NCBI RefSeq assembly: GCF_001704615.3
Contig: NZ_CP029397.2
Location: 2,666,001 to 2,730,000, forward strand
DNA length: 64,000 bases
Direction: 5' to 3'
DNA from: Acinetobacter defluvii
GTDB lineage: Bacteria; Pseudomonadota; Gammaproteobacteria; Pseudomonadales; Moraxellaceae
The position numbers and the translations under genes are program-made. The notes beneath the pieces are model-generated. The model was given only the letters and a program-made list of their open reading frames with translations. It was not told where the DNA came from and did not search any database. Shown one piece after another: positions 10,956-20,321 of the stretch. Position 1 is the first letter of the stretch, and each line of letters opens with the position of its first letter.

Positions 10956-11066
10956 CTGTGTTCATCATATTTTCAAGTAAAAAGCGAATTATAAGAGTTT
11001 ATCTATAGAAGTCTAATAAAAAAGGAAAATTTATAAAAATCTTCCTTTTATTTTTAATACCTTAGT

Positions 11067-11948
11067 TTAAAAACCTAATTTCGCCTTCCATGTTTCTAAT
11101 AACTCTTGGGTATCCAAATCATTTGGGTGAAAGCCTGGTTTAAAATACATCAACATTTCTTTGGCCATACCAGCAATAATCCCTTTTGATGGGCTGTAAG
11201 CATATTTGTAGATAGAACCTAACTCTTTCATATTTATTTTATTATCAGCTTTTAAAAGTTTATAAACGAATGAGGATTGCTCAAGAAGAATCAACCCCAT
11301 CGCTACTACTAAAGCGGTATTGCGTAGTGCATACGATTTTACGCCACGTCCAAAAACTTCTTCATATACATCATATGCTACTGCTTTATGCTCATTTTCT
11401 TCAATCGCATGCCACAACCACAAATACTTCATGGTTTCATCTGTCATCAACTCCTGAATATGAGGATTACGCAATAATTCAGAAGCGATTGTTGCAGTAA
11501 AATGTTCCAAAGCTGTAGTTGCTGTTAAATCTACCATTTCCTGTGTCATACCAAATGGTTTAACAACTTTACCAAAAACCTTACGCGCACCCTGAATAAG
11601 CCAGTCAGTATGTTGCTCTAAACTTTTAACATCATGACCATATTTTTGTGCTGACTGGTTAAAGCCTACATGCTCTTGAGTATGCATCGCTTCTTGGCCA
11701 ATAAAAGCACTGATTTCTTTTTGTAATGCTTCATTATCTTTAATTTCAGGGTAATGACGCACTGCACGCACAGAGTCAATAAATAACTTTTCACCCGCTG
11801 GAAATAATGCTGATAAAGCTGTCATAAAATGAGTCAAACCTGCCGATCCATTCATCCAATATTCAGGAACATTTTCAAAATTAAAATTCATGCGACGAAC
11901 AGGGAAAGTAGCACCTGCTCTATTGGAGATATTTACTTTGGCATTCAT
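11067..11948 (-). CDS. Metal-dependent hydrolase (PF10118 family)
   Basis: This 293-residue protein has features of the family annotated as predicted metal-dependent hydrolases. FPVRRMNFNFENVPEYWMNGSAGLTHFMTAL is the usual start. AFIGQEAMHTQEHVGFN and LEHFTATIASELL carry the Glu/His residues of a ferritin-like di-metal site, and LWLWHAIEENEHKAVAYDVY supplies a third cluster. A hydrophobic segment near residue 210 may associate with membranes. The true reaction is not established. A good GGAG precedes the ATG. The gene is monocistronic, with a 483-base repeat-bearing spacer upstream. Confidence 0.8.
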   Translation of the reverse strand: MNAKVNISNRAGATFPVRRMNFNFENVPEYWMNGSAGLTHFMTALSALFPAGEKLFIDSVRAVRHYPEIKDNEALQKEISAFIGQEAMHTQEHVGFNQSAQKYGHDVKSLEQHTDWLIQGARKVFGKVVKPFGMTQEMVDLTATTALEHFTATIASELLRNPHIQELMTDETMKYLWLWHAIEENEHKAVAYDVYEEVFGRGVKSYALRNTALVVAMGLILLEQSSFVYKLLKADNKINMKELGSIYKYAYSPSKGIIAGMAKEMLMYFKPGFHPNDLDTQELLETWKAKLGF

Positions 11949-12080
11949 TACACTTACTCCTAAATGGTGTTCTCACACCAAAAACTTATGTTTGTTTTTC
12001 TACATTTTTATATTACGACTTTATGAAGTATAGATAAGTGCAAATAAGGTCATACAAATATCAGTTTAGGACATGAGGAG

Positions 12081-12258
12081 TAATAAAGCACTGCTTTATT
12101 ACGACGCAAGGGAATAAAGCCCCCTAGTTAATTACGCCACAAGGAGATAAAACAACAACCTAATACAGCGCAATGGAATGAATTAGCTAGTTAATTAGGA
12201 TATAAAGAAATGAAGTATCAACTTGGTTATGATGCAAGATAAAACTAGGATAAGTAAA
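12081..12258. repeat. Palindrome plus degenerate tandem repeat of about 32 bases
   Basis: A perfect inverted repeat TAATAAAGC-ACT-GCTTTATTA (12081-12101) leads into about five diverged tandem units. They start near 12099, 12132, 12163, 12195 and 12227, so the period is 31-33 bases. The shared core is TTACG-x-CGCAAGG-x-GATAAA, decaying with each copy. The hairpin and CGCAAG core match the element at 882-1012. No protein is encoded. Confidence 0.6.
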
Positions 12259-12387
12259 TGAAGATAATTGAAATTTATTTAGTGATCAAACTTTTAAAAT
12301 AACCACTACATTATTTTAATAATGAGTATATTTTTCTCTTGATCACATTTGAACTGATCAAAAATGACTACTCAAAAATATCGACAT

Positions 12388-12414
12388 AAAAAAAGCGCCC
12401 CAAAGGAACGCTCT
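12388..12414 (-). terminator. Intrinsic terminator of the str operon (after tuf)
   Basis: Read on the minus strand, AGCGTTCC-TTTG-GGGCGCT forms a stem with two G-T pairs, followed by eight T residues, shortly after the tuf stop. Confidence 0.85.
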
Positions 12415-12431
12415 TTTACACAATAAAGTGA

Positions 12432-13622
12432 TTATGCAGTAACTTTAGAAACTACACCAGCACCTACTGTACGACCACCTTCACGAATCGCGAAACGTAG
12501 ACCTGGGTCCATTGCGATTGGATGGATCAATTCTACTGACATTTCTACGTTGTCACCTGGCATTACCATTTCAACGCCTTCTTTCAACTGGATCGCACCA
12601 GTTACGTCAGTTGTACGGAAATAGAATTGTGGACGGTAACCGTTAAGGAATGGTGTATGGCGACCACCTTCGTCTTTAGAAAGTACATATACTTCTGCGT
12701 CGAATTTAGTATGTGGTTTGATAGAACCTGGTTTAGCCAATACTTGACCACGTTGTACGTCTTCACGTTTAGTACCACGTAGAAGAATACCACAGTTCTC
12801 ACCCGCACGACCTTCATCAAGAAGTTTACGGAACATTTCAACGCCAGTTACAGTTGTTTTAACTGTGTCTTTGATACCTACGATTTCAACTTCTTCGCCT
12901 ACTTTCACGATACCTGATTCAACACGACCAGTGACTACTGTACCACGACCAGAGATAGAGAATACGTCTTCAATTGGCATTAAGAATGCTTTATCGATTG
13001 CGCGTTCTGGTTCTGGGATGTAAGTATCAAGTGCTTCAACAAGTTGAAGAACAGCTGGAACACCGTATTGACCGTCTTCACCGTTAAGTGCAGCTAAAGC
13101 TGAACCACGGATCACCGGAGTATCATCACCTGGGAAGTCATAAGTAGAAAGAAGTTCACGAACTTCCATTTCAACCAATTCGATTAACTCTTCATCATCA
13201 ACGATGTCACATTTGTTTAAGAAAACAATAATGTAAGGTACACCTACTTGACGAGAAAGAAGGATGTGTTCACGAGTTTGTGGCATTGGACCATCAGTCG
13301 CTGAACATACAAGGATCGCGCCATCCATTTGAGCAGCACCTGTGATCATGTTTTTAACATAATCGGCGTGTCCTGGGCAGTCTACGTGTGCATAGTGACG
13401 GATTGGAGAGTCGTATTCTACGTGAGACGTATTAATTGTAATACCACGTGCTTTTTCTTCTGGTGCAGAATCAATTGCAGCGTAGTCTTTCGCTTCACCA
13501 CCAAAAGTTTTTGCACATACAGTTGCAATTGCAGCTGTTAAAGTTGTTTTACCATGGTCAACGTGACCGATTGTGCCCACGTTTACGTGTGGCTTATTAC
13601 GTTCAAACTTAGCCTTAGCCAT
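12432..13622 (-). CDS. tuf: Elongation factor Tu
   Basis: This 396-residue GTPase delivers aminoacyl-tRNA to the ribosomal A site. The G1 motif GHVDHGKT is at residues 19-26, followed by DCPGHADY (G3) and NKCDIVD (G4). The three-domain length and C-terminal [22 protein letters not shown] are canonical. AAGGAAG precedes the ATG. It is last in the rpsL-rpsG-fusA-tuf operon, 93 bases after fusA, and is followed by an intrinsic terminator. Many gamma-proteobacteria carry a second tuf copy, which is not in this window. Confidence 0.99.
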   Translation of the reverse strand: MAKAKFERNKPHVNVGTIGHVDHGKTTLTAAIATVCAKTFGGEAKDYAAIDSAPEEKARGITINTSHVEYDSPIRHYAHVDCPGHADYVKNMITGAAQMDGAILVCSATDGPMPQTREHILLSRQVGVPYIIVFLNKCDIVDDEELIELVEMEVRELLSTYDFPGDDTPVIRGSALAALNGEDGQYGVPAVLQLVEALDTYIPEPERAIDKAFLMPIEDVFSISGRGTVVTGRVESGIVKVGEEVEIVGIKDTVKTTVTGVEMFRKLLDEGRAGENCGILLRGTKREDVQRGQVLAKPGSIKPHTKFDAEVYVLSKDEGGRHTPFLNGYRPQFYFRTTDVTGAIQLKEGVEMVMPGDNVEMSVELIHPIAMDPGLRFAIREGGRTVGAGVVSKVTA

Positions 13623-13715
13623 GAGTTCTTCCTTTTTAAACTACTCATGCAGGGTCACTACATGAGCACTTGGTTTTTTAACTATGTATTAGTTGGGCTT
13701 ATAGTAATCGAAAGA

Positions 13716-15851
13716 TTACTCGTCGTCACCTTTTTTACCACCATTTTGGAATTTAGAAATGATGCCTTCAGCCACGTTACGTGGAGTTTCAGCATATTTA
13801 GCAAATTCCATAGAATAAGTCGCACGACCTTGAGACATAGAACGCATTTGAGTTGCGTAACCAAACATCTCAGCAAGTGGAACTTCAGCACGAATCGCTT
13901 TAGTACCACCAGGTAAATCGTCCATACCTTGAACCATACCACGGCGACGGTTTAAGTCACCCATGATGTCGCCCATGTAGTCTTCTGGCGTTTCTACTTC
14001 TACTTTCATGATTGGTTCAAGAAGGATAGGATCCGCTTTCATGAAACCATCACGGAAGGCATAAGAACCAGCCATTTTGAACGATAATTCGTCAGAGTCG
14101 ACATCGTGGTAAGAACCGTCGAATAATGTCGCTTTGATGCCTACAACTGGGTAACCAGCAAGGACACCATTCTTCATACGCTCTTGAATACCTTTGTCAA
14201 CCGCACCAAAGAATTCTTTAGGTACTACACCACCAACAACTTCTTCAGCGAACTCGTAATCTTTACCAGCATCTTCAGCAAGTGGTTCTAAACGTACGTA
14301 TACGTGACCAAATTTACCTTTACCACCAGTTTGACGTACGAATTTACCTTCTTGTTCAACCGATTTTTTAATCGTTTCACGGTAAGAAACCATTGGTTTA
14401 CCAATGTTTGCTTCTACACCGAATTCACGCTTCATACGGTCAACAATGATGTCAAGGTGAAGCTCTCCCATACCCGCAATAATCGTTTGACCAGATTCTT
14501 CATCTGTACGAACGCGGAATGATGGATCTTCTTTCGCCAAACGACCTAAAGCAACTGACATTTTTTCTTGGTCAGCTTTAGTTTTAGGTTCAACTGCAAG
14601 TGCAATTACTGGCTCTGGGAATTCCATACGCTCTAGTGTAATTACGTGGTTTTCATCACATAATGTATCACCAGTGGTTGTATCTTTAAGACCTACACAC
14701 GCTGCGATATCACCTGCACGAATTTCTTCGATGTCGTGACGATCGTTAGCATGCATCTGTACGATACGACCAATACGCTCACGTTTCATTTTCACAGGGT
14801 TGTAAACAGGGCTACCTGCTTGAAGAACACCTGAATAAACACGTACGAACGTTAAGTTACCAACGAATTTATCGTTCATGATTTTGAACGCTAACGCAGA
14901 GAATGGTGCTTCATCAGACGCTTCACGAGAACCTTCAGTTTCGTCTTTGTCGTCAAGAATACCTTTGATCGCTTCAACGTCAGTTGGTGCTGGTAAGAAT
15001 TCAATCACAGCATCCAACATACGTTGAACACCTTTGTTTTTGAATGCAGAACCACACATCATTGGCTGAATTTCGTTTGCCAAAGTACGTGTGCGTAGAC
15101 CACCAACAATCTCTTCTTTCGTAAGATCGCCTTCTTCTAGGTATTTATCCATGAGTTCTTCTGATGCTTCTGCAGCAGCTTCAACCATGTTAGTACGCCA
15201 TTCTTGCGCTAATTCTACTAAGTCAGCAGGGATCTCACCGTATTCAAACTTCATACCTTGAGATGCTTCATCCCAGATAATCGCTTTCATTTCGATTAGG
15301 TCAACAACACCTTGGAAGTTTTCTTCAGCGCCAACTGGAATAACGATCGGCACTGGGTTTGCGCCCAAGCGAGTTTTCATTTGTTCTACAGCACGGAAGA
15401 AGTTCGCACCAGTACGGTCCATTTTGTTTACGAACGCAATACGTGGAACTTTATATTTGTTTGCTTGACGCCATACAGTTTCAGACTGAGGTTGAACACC
15501 ACCTACCGCACAGTAAACCATGCACGCACCATCAAGAACACGCATAGAACGTTCAACTTCGATCGTGAAGTCTACGTGTCCTGGGGTGTCAATAACGTTG
15601 ATACGGTGTTGATCGAACTGGTTACCCATACCAGACCAGAAGCATGTTACTGCTGCTGAAGTAATGGTAATACCACGTTCTTGTTCCTGTTCCATCCAGT
15701 CAGTAGTTGCCGAACCTTCGTGAGTTTCACCAAGTTTGTGGCTTTGACCTGTGTAAAACAAAATACGTTCTGAAGTTGTTGTTTTACCCGCATCAATGTG
15801 TGCAGAGATACCAATGTTACGGTAACGAGAAATTGGGGTTTGACGAGCCAT
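13716..15851 (-). CDS. fusA: Elongation factor G
   Basis: EF-G catalyses GTP-dependent translocation and, with RRF, ribosome recycling. The 711-residue protein begins [25 protein letters not shown], containing G1, followed by [21 protein letters not shown] (G3) and [10 protein letters not shown] (G4). Domain IV has [15 protein letters not shown], and the C-terminus ends with an acidic-basic GGKKGDDE tail. An in-frame ATG four codons upstream (15863) exists, but MARQTP is the conserved start. A perfect hairpin lies about 40 bases upstream of the start in the rpsG-fusA spacer. Confidence 0.98.
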   Translation of the reverse strand: MARQTPISRYRNIGISAHIDAGKTTTSERILFYTGQSHKLGETHEGSATTDWMEQEQERGITITSAAVTCFWSGMGNQFDQHRINVIDTPGHVDFTIEVERSMRVLDGACMVYCAVGGVQPQSETVWRQANKYKVPRIAFVNKMDRTGANFFRAVEQMKTRLGANPVPIVIPVGAEENFQGVVDLIEMKAIIWDEASQGMKFEYGEIPADLVELAQEWRTNMVEAAAEASEELMDKYLEEGDLTKEEIVGGLRTRTLANEIQPMMCGSAFKNKGVQRMLDAVIEFLPAPTDVEAIKGILDDKDETEGSREASDEAPFSALAFKIMNDKFVGNLTFVRVYSGVLQAGSPVYNPVKMKRERIGRIVQMHANDRHDIEEIRAGDIAACVGLKDTTTGDTLCDENHVITLERMEFPEPVIALAVEPKTKADQEKMSVALGRLAKEDPSFRVRTDEESGQTIIAGMGELHLDIIVDRMKREFGVEANIGKPMVSYRETIKKSVEQEGKFVRQTGGKGKFGHVYVRLEPLAEDAGKDYEFAEEVVGGVVPKEFFGAVDKGIQERMKNGVLAGYPVVGIKATLFDGSYHDVDSDELSFKMAGSYAFRDGFMKADPILLEPIMKVEVETPEDYMGDIMGDLNRRRGMVQGMDDLPGGTKAIRAEVPLAEMFGYATQMRSMSQGRATYSMEFAKYAETPRNVAEGIISKFQNGGKKGDDE

Positions 15852-15890
15852 GATTTCTAGCATTCCTAAATTTTGTTGTTTAAAACAGGA

Positions 15891-15912
15891 CGCATCAATA
15901 AGTATTGATGCG
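15891..15912 (-). other. Perfect hairpin in the rpsG-fusA spacer
   Basis: CGCATCAATA (15891-15900) and TATTGATGCG (15903-15912) are exact inverted repeats in the 189-base rpsG-fusA gap. The hairpin ends about 40 bases from the fusA start. There is no T-run, so it is not an intrinsic terminator. A role in processing or translational control is possible but not shown. Confidence 0.55.
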
Positions 15913-16040
15913 TACGGATACTTAATACGAATTTAAGGACAACTTAAATTCCCGCCCATCCCCCACTTTGGTAGAGGGCGATGTTAAATCGTGCTGTAAT
16001 TCGCATAAGTATTCTCCTGATTAGGGACTGTTTTAGCCGC

Positions 16041-16511
16041 TTAGAAGCGGTAGTGAGAGAAGGCTTTGTTGGCTTCAGCCATACGATGCACATCTTCACG
16101 TTTTTTGATCGCTGCGCCTTTACCTTCAGCTGCATCAAGCAACTCACCAGCAAGACGTAAAGCCATAGTTTTTTCAGAACGCTTAGCAGCAGCATCTACT
16201 AACCAACGCATCGCTAAGGCAGTACGACGGGATGGGCGTACTTCCATAGGAACTTGATATGTAGCACCACCAACACGGCGTGCTTTTACTTCGACCATAG
16301 GACGAACTTTTTCAAGAGTAGTCTCGAAAAATTCAACTGGGTCTACTTTGTTTTTTTCTTGAACGCGGTCTAAAGCACCGTAAACGATACTTTCAGCAAT
16401 AGATTTTTTACCATCTTGCATTACATGGTTCATGAATTTAGCGATTGTTTGGCTGCTGAACTTAGGATCCGGAAGGATTTCACGAGCAGCGACTACGCGA
16501 CGTCTTGGCAT
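16041..16511 (-). CDS. rpsG: 30S ribosomal protein S7
   Basis: S7 is the primary binder of the 16S rRNA 3' major domain and nucleates head assembly of the 30S subunit. The 156 residues begin [18 protein letters not shown] and include [24 protein letters not shown], the classic S7 signature, and end KAFSHYRF. It is second in the str operon. In E. coli S7 is also the autogenous repressor, binding the rpsL-rpsG intercistronic mRNA; the spacer here contains inverted repeats compatible with such a site. Confidence 0.99.
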   Translation of the reverse strand: MPRRRVVAAREILPDPKFSSQTIAKFMNHVMQDGKKSIAESIVYGALDRVQEKNKVDPVEFFETTLEKVRPMVEVKARRVGGATYQVPMEVRPSRRTALAMRWLVDAAAKRSEKTMALRLAGELLDAAEGKGAAIKKREDVHRMAEANKAFSHYRF

Positions 16512-16688
16512 TTTAAACTACCTATAAATATGACACTTCAGGTTAATCCAGCATGAGCACCAAGTGTCAGGTGCATTCGCTGGCCTTACTACACGTCGCT
16601 TGAATTTCACAAATTTAAATGCAGAAATCAGACAAGCGAGACGATAAAGGATTGCGGTTTGCGATCTTAAGATTTAATTCTTAAAGAA
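16512..16688 (-). promoter_or_regulatory. rpsL-rpsG intercistronic region, candidate S7 autoregulatory site
   Basis: This 177-base spacer lies where S7 binds its own mRNA in E. coli. It contains an exact inverted repeat TGACACTT (16531-16538)/AAGTGTCA (16562-16569) and an interleaved CCAGC (16548-16552)/GCTGG (16579-16583), so nested or pseudoknotted folding is possible. That these form an S7 site is inference from position. Confidence 0.4.
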
Positions 16689-17063
16689 TTATTTCTTAGG
16701 ACGTTTAGCACCGTATTTAGAACGTGATTGGTTACGATCTTTCACACCAGCACAGTCTAAAGAACCACGAACGGTATGGTAACGTACACCTGGTAAGTCT
16801 TTAACACGACCACCACGGATAAGAACAACACTGTGCTCTTGTAGGTTATGACCTTCACCACCGATGTAGCTAGAAACTTCGAAACCTGAAGTTAAACGCA
16901 CACGGCAAACTTTACGCATTGCTGAGTTAGGTTTTTTAGGTGTAGTTGTATAAACACGTGTACAAACACCACGACGTTGTGGACAAGCCTTCAACGCAGG
17001 AACTTTAGATTTTTCAACTAAAGTTGTGCGACCCTTACGGATCAACTGATTTGTTGTTGCCAT
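16689..17063 (-). CDS. rpsL: 30S ribosomal protein S12
   Basis: S12 sits at the decoding centre and controls translational accuracy. The 124 residues have the invariant [18 protein letters not shown] and [17 protein letters not shown] segments. The lysines whose substitution gives streptomycin resistance in other bacteria (in TPKKPNS and RVKDLPG) are of the wild-type form. The C-terminus is the basic [12 protein letters not shown]. It is first in the str operon; GGGAG precedes the ATG, and a strong promoter lies 60-88 bases upstream. Confidence 0.99.
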
Positions 17064-17122
17064 ATGGCAATTCTCCCGTTAATAAAAAGCCTCAAAAAAT
17101 TACCACTTTTTGAGGGCATGCA

Positions 17123-17151
17123 ATTGTAAGTCAAGATGCAAAAATGGTCAA
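17123..17151 (-). promoter_or_regulatory. Sigma-70 promoter of the str operon
   Basis: On the minus strand TTGACC (17146-17151) and TACAAT (17123-17128) are separated by exactly 17 bases, about 60 bases before the rpsL start. An imperfect 12-base inverted repeat, ATGGTCAACATT (17144-17155) and AATATTGACCAT (17168-17179), overlaps the -35 box. Confidence 0.75.
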
Positions 17152-17249
17152 CATTCGACACTTATCAAATATTGACCATCTGTGTATTTCTCTCACTTTT
17201 TTAGCTGTTTTCTTCACCACATCTAAAATAAGAAAAAGTTTATATTAGA

Positions 17250-18977
17250 TTAACTTTTCTTTTCATCCTTTGATTTTGTTTTAGCTTCAAGCTTTTGCGT
17301 ATCCTTTTCAATGTCATCTAATTGTTTAACGGCTTGTTTCTCTGTTGCTACAGTCTTATCGGCTTGAGTATTTTTTGTTGCATTTTTTTCACTCACTTGT
17401 GAATTTTCAGCCAACTTTTCAACTTTATCTGCTGCTTTAGTCGTTTGCTCATCACCAATTGTTTCATTTTCAGTAGCAATATGTTGTTTAGCTAAATCAG
17501 CAATACTGATTTCTGGCTCATCACTTTTTAGGTTTTGTGCTTCATCTTTTTTCAACACTTGGACATCTTGGATAATTTCATTATCCTCTGACTGCTCAAC
17601 TGCATTTTCCGCTACTGCGTCGCTCTTATCGACTTGAGTATCTTTTGTGGCACTCTTTTGACTCACTTGCGATTTTTCAGCCACCTTTTCTACTTTATCC
17701 GCTGATTCAGTAGTCTGCTCATCGCCAGTTGTTTCATTTTCAGTAGCAATGTGTTGTTTAGCTAAATCAGCAATATTGATTTCTGCCTCATCACTTTTTA
17801 AGTTGTGTGCTTCATCTTTTTTCAACACTTGGACATCTTGAATAATTTCATTTTCAGAGAGCTGTGCTGTAGTTGCTGTGTTTAACTCAGGTGCAGCACC
17901 TTCATGCTCAGGTGCTTGTAATAATGGGCTGGCTTGTGCAAGCAAAATTTCAGACTTCTCAAACGCAGCTAAAGCACTAATATTTTCTTGAGGATGTTGG
18001 ATTAAATACTGCTGCGCACCTTTAAAGACGATTTGCGCTTTTTCAGTTGCATCATCAACCAACTTCCAACTATACGTTGCGCTAATCCCAATACAAGCAA
18101 ATGGGGTAAGTTTAGAAATAATATTGAATTGTGGAAAATTTTCTAACCATGCCCACTTAAATGTACCATCTTCATTGCTAATCCAGTTTTTCCAGACATC
18201 GGTTGAATTACTTGAACCAAGTAGCTGTTGAAATTGACTCATATCCTGAGTTTTTAAAGTATTTGCAAATGTACGCAAGGCGATCAACAACGCTTGTTTT
18301 TCCGCCACAGAACCAATGTCAATTGTTTTGAAAATAAATTCAACCACTTCATGATCTTCAGGTTTCAACTCAAAACCATGCGCACGCCCTGTTTGGTAAA
18401 TACTACGTAATGCCAAAGCAATTGAGCTTGGAACATCTATCGCAGAACCAATAACACCCGTTGCACCTGTCAATGCACCTTGAATCGCAGCAAGAACTTT
18501 ATTTTGATTGGCGAGCGCTTGGCTAATACGTTGTGAACGTGCCGAATCTTGGCTCAACTCTTGGATATCTTTCACACCTACTTCTTTTAACAGCTTTTCT
18601 ACTGAGCTGCTGTCTGACACAAAGTCATTTAACTTCTCAAAAAAGTAATCTGACATTTTGTCATTCAACTGTGGCGAGATAAATGACGCAACATTATTGA
18701 TTTTCTTATAATGACGACCAAGTAACTGACTCGACACTTTAGGTAAATGTTCACGCATCATTTGCTGTGGATTATCATACTGTTTTTTTTCAAAGATACT
18801 TTGAGTACGTGCTTTACCTTCCACCACGGAGTCACTTTCTGGCGCTTGACTGAGTTTGCTCACTGAGTTTGGTGCAACATGATTGAATAAATTTAAACCT
18901 GTCGTACCAATTTTTTTAGCGAGACCAAATGTATTGGATAACATGCTACTTGATTGTTTATTATTAGAATCTGCCAT
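17250..18977 (-). CDS. EcsC-family protein with duplicated C-terminal tail
   Basis: This is a 575-residue protein. Residues about 70-330 form the EcsC domain, seen in ALTGATGVIGSAIDVPSSIALALRSIYQTGRAHGFE and in FKTIDIGSVAEKQALLIALRTF. EcsC proteins are of unknown molecular function; the name comes from the Bacillus ecs locus. After residue 370 the sequence becomes a polar, low-complexity Lys/Glu/Ala/Thr tail containing two direct copies of a 90-residue unit (about 376-465 and 466-553), each starting NEIIQDVQVLKKDEA. An in-frame GTG two codons upstream exists, but the ATG at 18977 with GGAG is preferred. It is divergent from the AAA+ gene at 19207 and separate from the str operon downstream. 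Confidence 0.8.
   Translation of the reverse strand: MADSNNKQSSSMLSNTFGLAKKIGTTGLNLFNHVAPNSVSKLSQAPESDSVVEGKARTQSIFEKKQYDNPQQMMREHLPKVSSQLLGRHYKKINNVASFISPQLNDKMSDYFFEKLNDFVSDSSSVEKLLKEVGVKDIQELSQDSARSQRISQALANQNKVLAAIQGALTGATGVIGSAIDVPSSIALALRSIYQTGRAHGFELKPEDHEVVEFIFKTIDIGSVAEKQALLIALRTFANTLKTQDMSQFQQLLGSSNSTDVWKNWISNEDGTFKWAWLENFPQFNIISKLTPFACIGISATYSWKLVDDATEKAQIVFKGAQQYLIQHPQENISALAAFEKSEILLAQASPLLQAPEHEGAAPELNTATTAQLSENEIIQDVQVLKKDEAHNLKSDEAEINIADLAKQHIATENETTGDEQTTESADKVEKVAEKSQVSQKSATKDTQVDKSDAVAENAVEQSEDNEIIQDVQVLKKDEAQNLKSDEPEISIADLAKQHIATENETIGDEQTTKAADKVEKLAENSQVSEKNATKNTQADKTVATEKQAVKQLDDIEKDTQKLEAKTKSKDEKKS
17318..17855 (-). repeat. Two tandem copies of a 270-base in-frame repeat within the EcsC-family gene
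   Basis: Identical anchor sequences recur exactly 270 bases apart, for example TCACTTTTTA at 17521 and 17791. Each copy encodes about 90 residues (NEIIQDVQVLKKDEA, then IADLAKQHIATENET, then GDEQTT, then VSEKNAT-like sequence). The copies differ at scattered positions, and the C-terminal copy is slightly shorter and more diverged at its end. Confidence 0.8.
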
Positions 18978-19206
18978 TTGCACTCTACTCCATTCATTTT
19001 TATCGGCTTAGTCGAATACTAAGGATAGTCTAAAATTATCTCAACTATATTTGTGTATGCTTGAGCTAAAAATACAAAATCATGACAATTGCTTAACGCT
19101 AAAACACACTTGAGTCATAATTTGTCGCATTGCTGCGAATACAACTGGTACTTCAGTCAAGCCATCGTTATGCTTATGTCAAGATTTCAAAAGATTATTG
19201 AATAAT

Positions 19207-20319
19207 ATGCATAACAATTCACAACACGATGCAATACCAACACAGCACATTTTAAAACTTAGTGCTGAGCAAAAATATCATGATGAATTACAACGTCTAA
19301 AAGAACATGATCAAAAGCGTAAACCGCAAGGTTGGCAACTGTCTGCCTATGCGGTACGGGATTTTATTTTAGGTAATCCACAGCTCAATATTCAAAAAAA
19401 ATTTTATGGCGATGATGCCTTGGTCGATCGTGCTTTAGTCACCTTAATGGGCAATCAAGGCTTGATGCTTGTCGGTCAACCCGGTACTGCAAAATCCATG
19501 TTATCTGAACTGTTTAGTGCAGCAATCAGTGGCAACTCGCAACTCACAGTGCAAGGGACAGCAGGAACAACCGAAGATCACATTAAATATTCATGGAATT
19601 ATGCGTTGCTTTTATCGGAAGGTCCTACGGATAAGTCCTTGATTCCCTCCCCGATTTATTTTGCAATGCAACAAGGCAAATTGGCACGTTTTGAGGAAAT
19701 TACCCGTTGTCCACCTGAGATTCAGGATGTATTAGTGTCGTTATTGTCAGAAAAACAAATGATGATTCCTGAAATGGGACAGGATTTTAGTGTTTCAGCG
19801 CAGCATGGTTTTAACTTGATTGCTACTGCCAACTTGCGTGATCGTGGTGTGCATGAAATGTCTGCTGCATTGAAACGTCGCTTTAATTTTGAAACCGTAA
19901 AACCGATTCAAAACCGTGACTTTGAAGCGGAATTGGTACAGTTACAACTAAAACAGCAAGTCGGTGATTTATTTTCAGAACTGACCGTACCACCGCAAGT
20001 GATTGAATTGCTTGTCACCATTTTCAATGAATTGCGTACAGGTCAAAGTCTACAAGGTGCAAATTTAAAAACTCCTGATGCAGTCATGTCGACTGCGGAA
20101 GCGGTGAATATTGCCCATGCTGCAAGTTTACAAGCGATTTATTTGGGCAATGGTGTGCTGCAAGCTGAGCATATCGCACAGCAATTGATCGGTGTAGTGT
20201 TTAAAGACAATCCTGAAGATGCCAAACGTCTGCGTTATTATTTGGACAGTGTGGTCAAAGAGCGTGCCCGTAAAGACAAAGATTGGAAAGCCTTTTTTGA
20301 TGCGAGCCGTGAGTTTTAA
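19207..20319 (+). CDS. MoxR-type AAA+ ATPase (YehL-like), gene 1 of a five-gene cassette
   Basis: This 370-residue AAA+ protein is the likely motor of the cassette. Walker A is GQPGTAKS, in MLVGQPGTAKSMLSELFSAAISG. The Walker B equivalent is RFEEITRCPPEIQDVLVSLLSE, where the usual Asp-Glu pair is Glu-Glu. Sensor 1 is NLIATANLRDRGVHEMSAALKRRF, including the arginine finger region. MoxR ATPases usually remodel or activate VWA-domain partners, and one lies two genes downstream. The closest named relative I know is E. coli YehL. The in-frame TTG at 19198 is discounted in favour of the ATG at 19207; neither has a good ribosome site. DUF5682 follows two bases after the stop. Confidence 0.85.
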   Translation: MHNNSQHDAIPTQHILKLSAEQKYHDELQRLKEHDQKRKPQGWQLSAYAVRDFILGNPQLNIQKKFYGDDALVDRALVTLMGNQGLMLVGQPGTAKSMLSELFSAAISGNSQLTVQGTAGTTEDHIKYSWNYALLLSEGPTDKSLIPSPIYFAMQQGKLARFEEITRCPPEIQDVLVSLLSEKQMMIPEMGQDFSVSAQHGFNLIATANLRDRGVHEMSAALKRRFNFETVKPIQNRDFEAELVQLQLKQQVGDLFSELTVPPQVIELLVTIFNELRTGQSLQGANLKTPDAVMSTAEAVNIAHAASLQAIYLGNGVLQAEHIAQQLIGVVFKDNPEDAKRLRYYLDSVVKERARKDKDWKAFFDASREF

Positions 20320-20321
20320 TC

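Larger units (their letters stand above)
11949..12431. other. Intergenic region of 483 bases with repeats and the tuf terminator
   Basis: No convincing ORF is present. The region holds the promoter side of the hydrolase gene, the palindrome and degenerate tandem repeat at 12081-12258, an AT-rich stretch with TGATCA-type sequences near 12280-12360, and the terminator of the str operon at 12388-12414. Confidence 0.6.

Noticed and set aside
12081..12258. CRISPR array
   Set aside because: Units are directly adjacent with diverged sequence and no unique spacers of constant length; no cas genes are present.
13554..13916. Plus-strand open frame of 120 codons across tuf and the tuf-fusA spacer
   Set aside because: It is antisense to the start of tuf and the end of fusA, has no ribosome site or known motif, and its composition is that of a reversed highly biased gene.
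15944..16195. Minus-strand frame overlapping rpsG in another frame
   Set aside because: It lies mostly within rpsG in a shifted frame; rpsG is certain and the product has no recognisable features.
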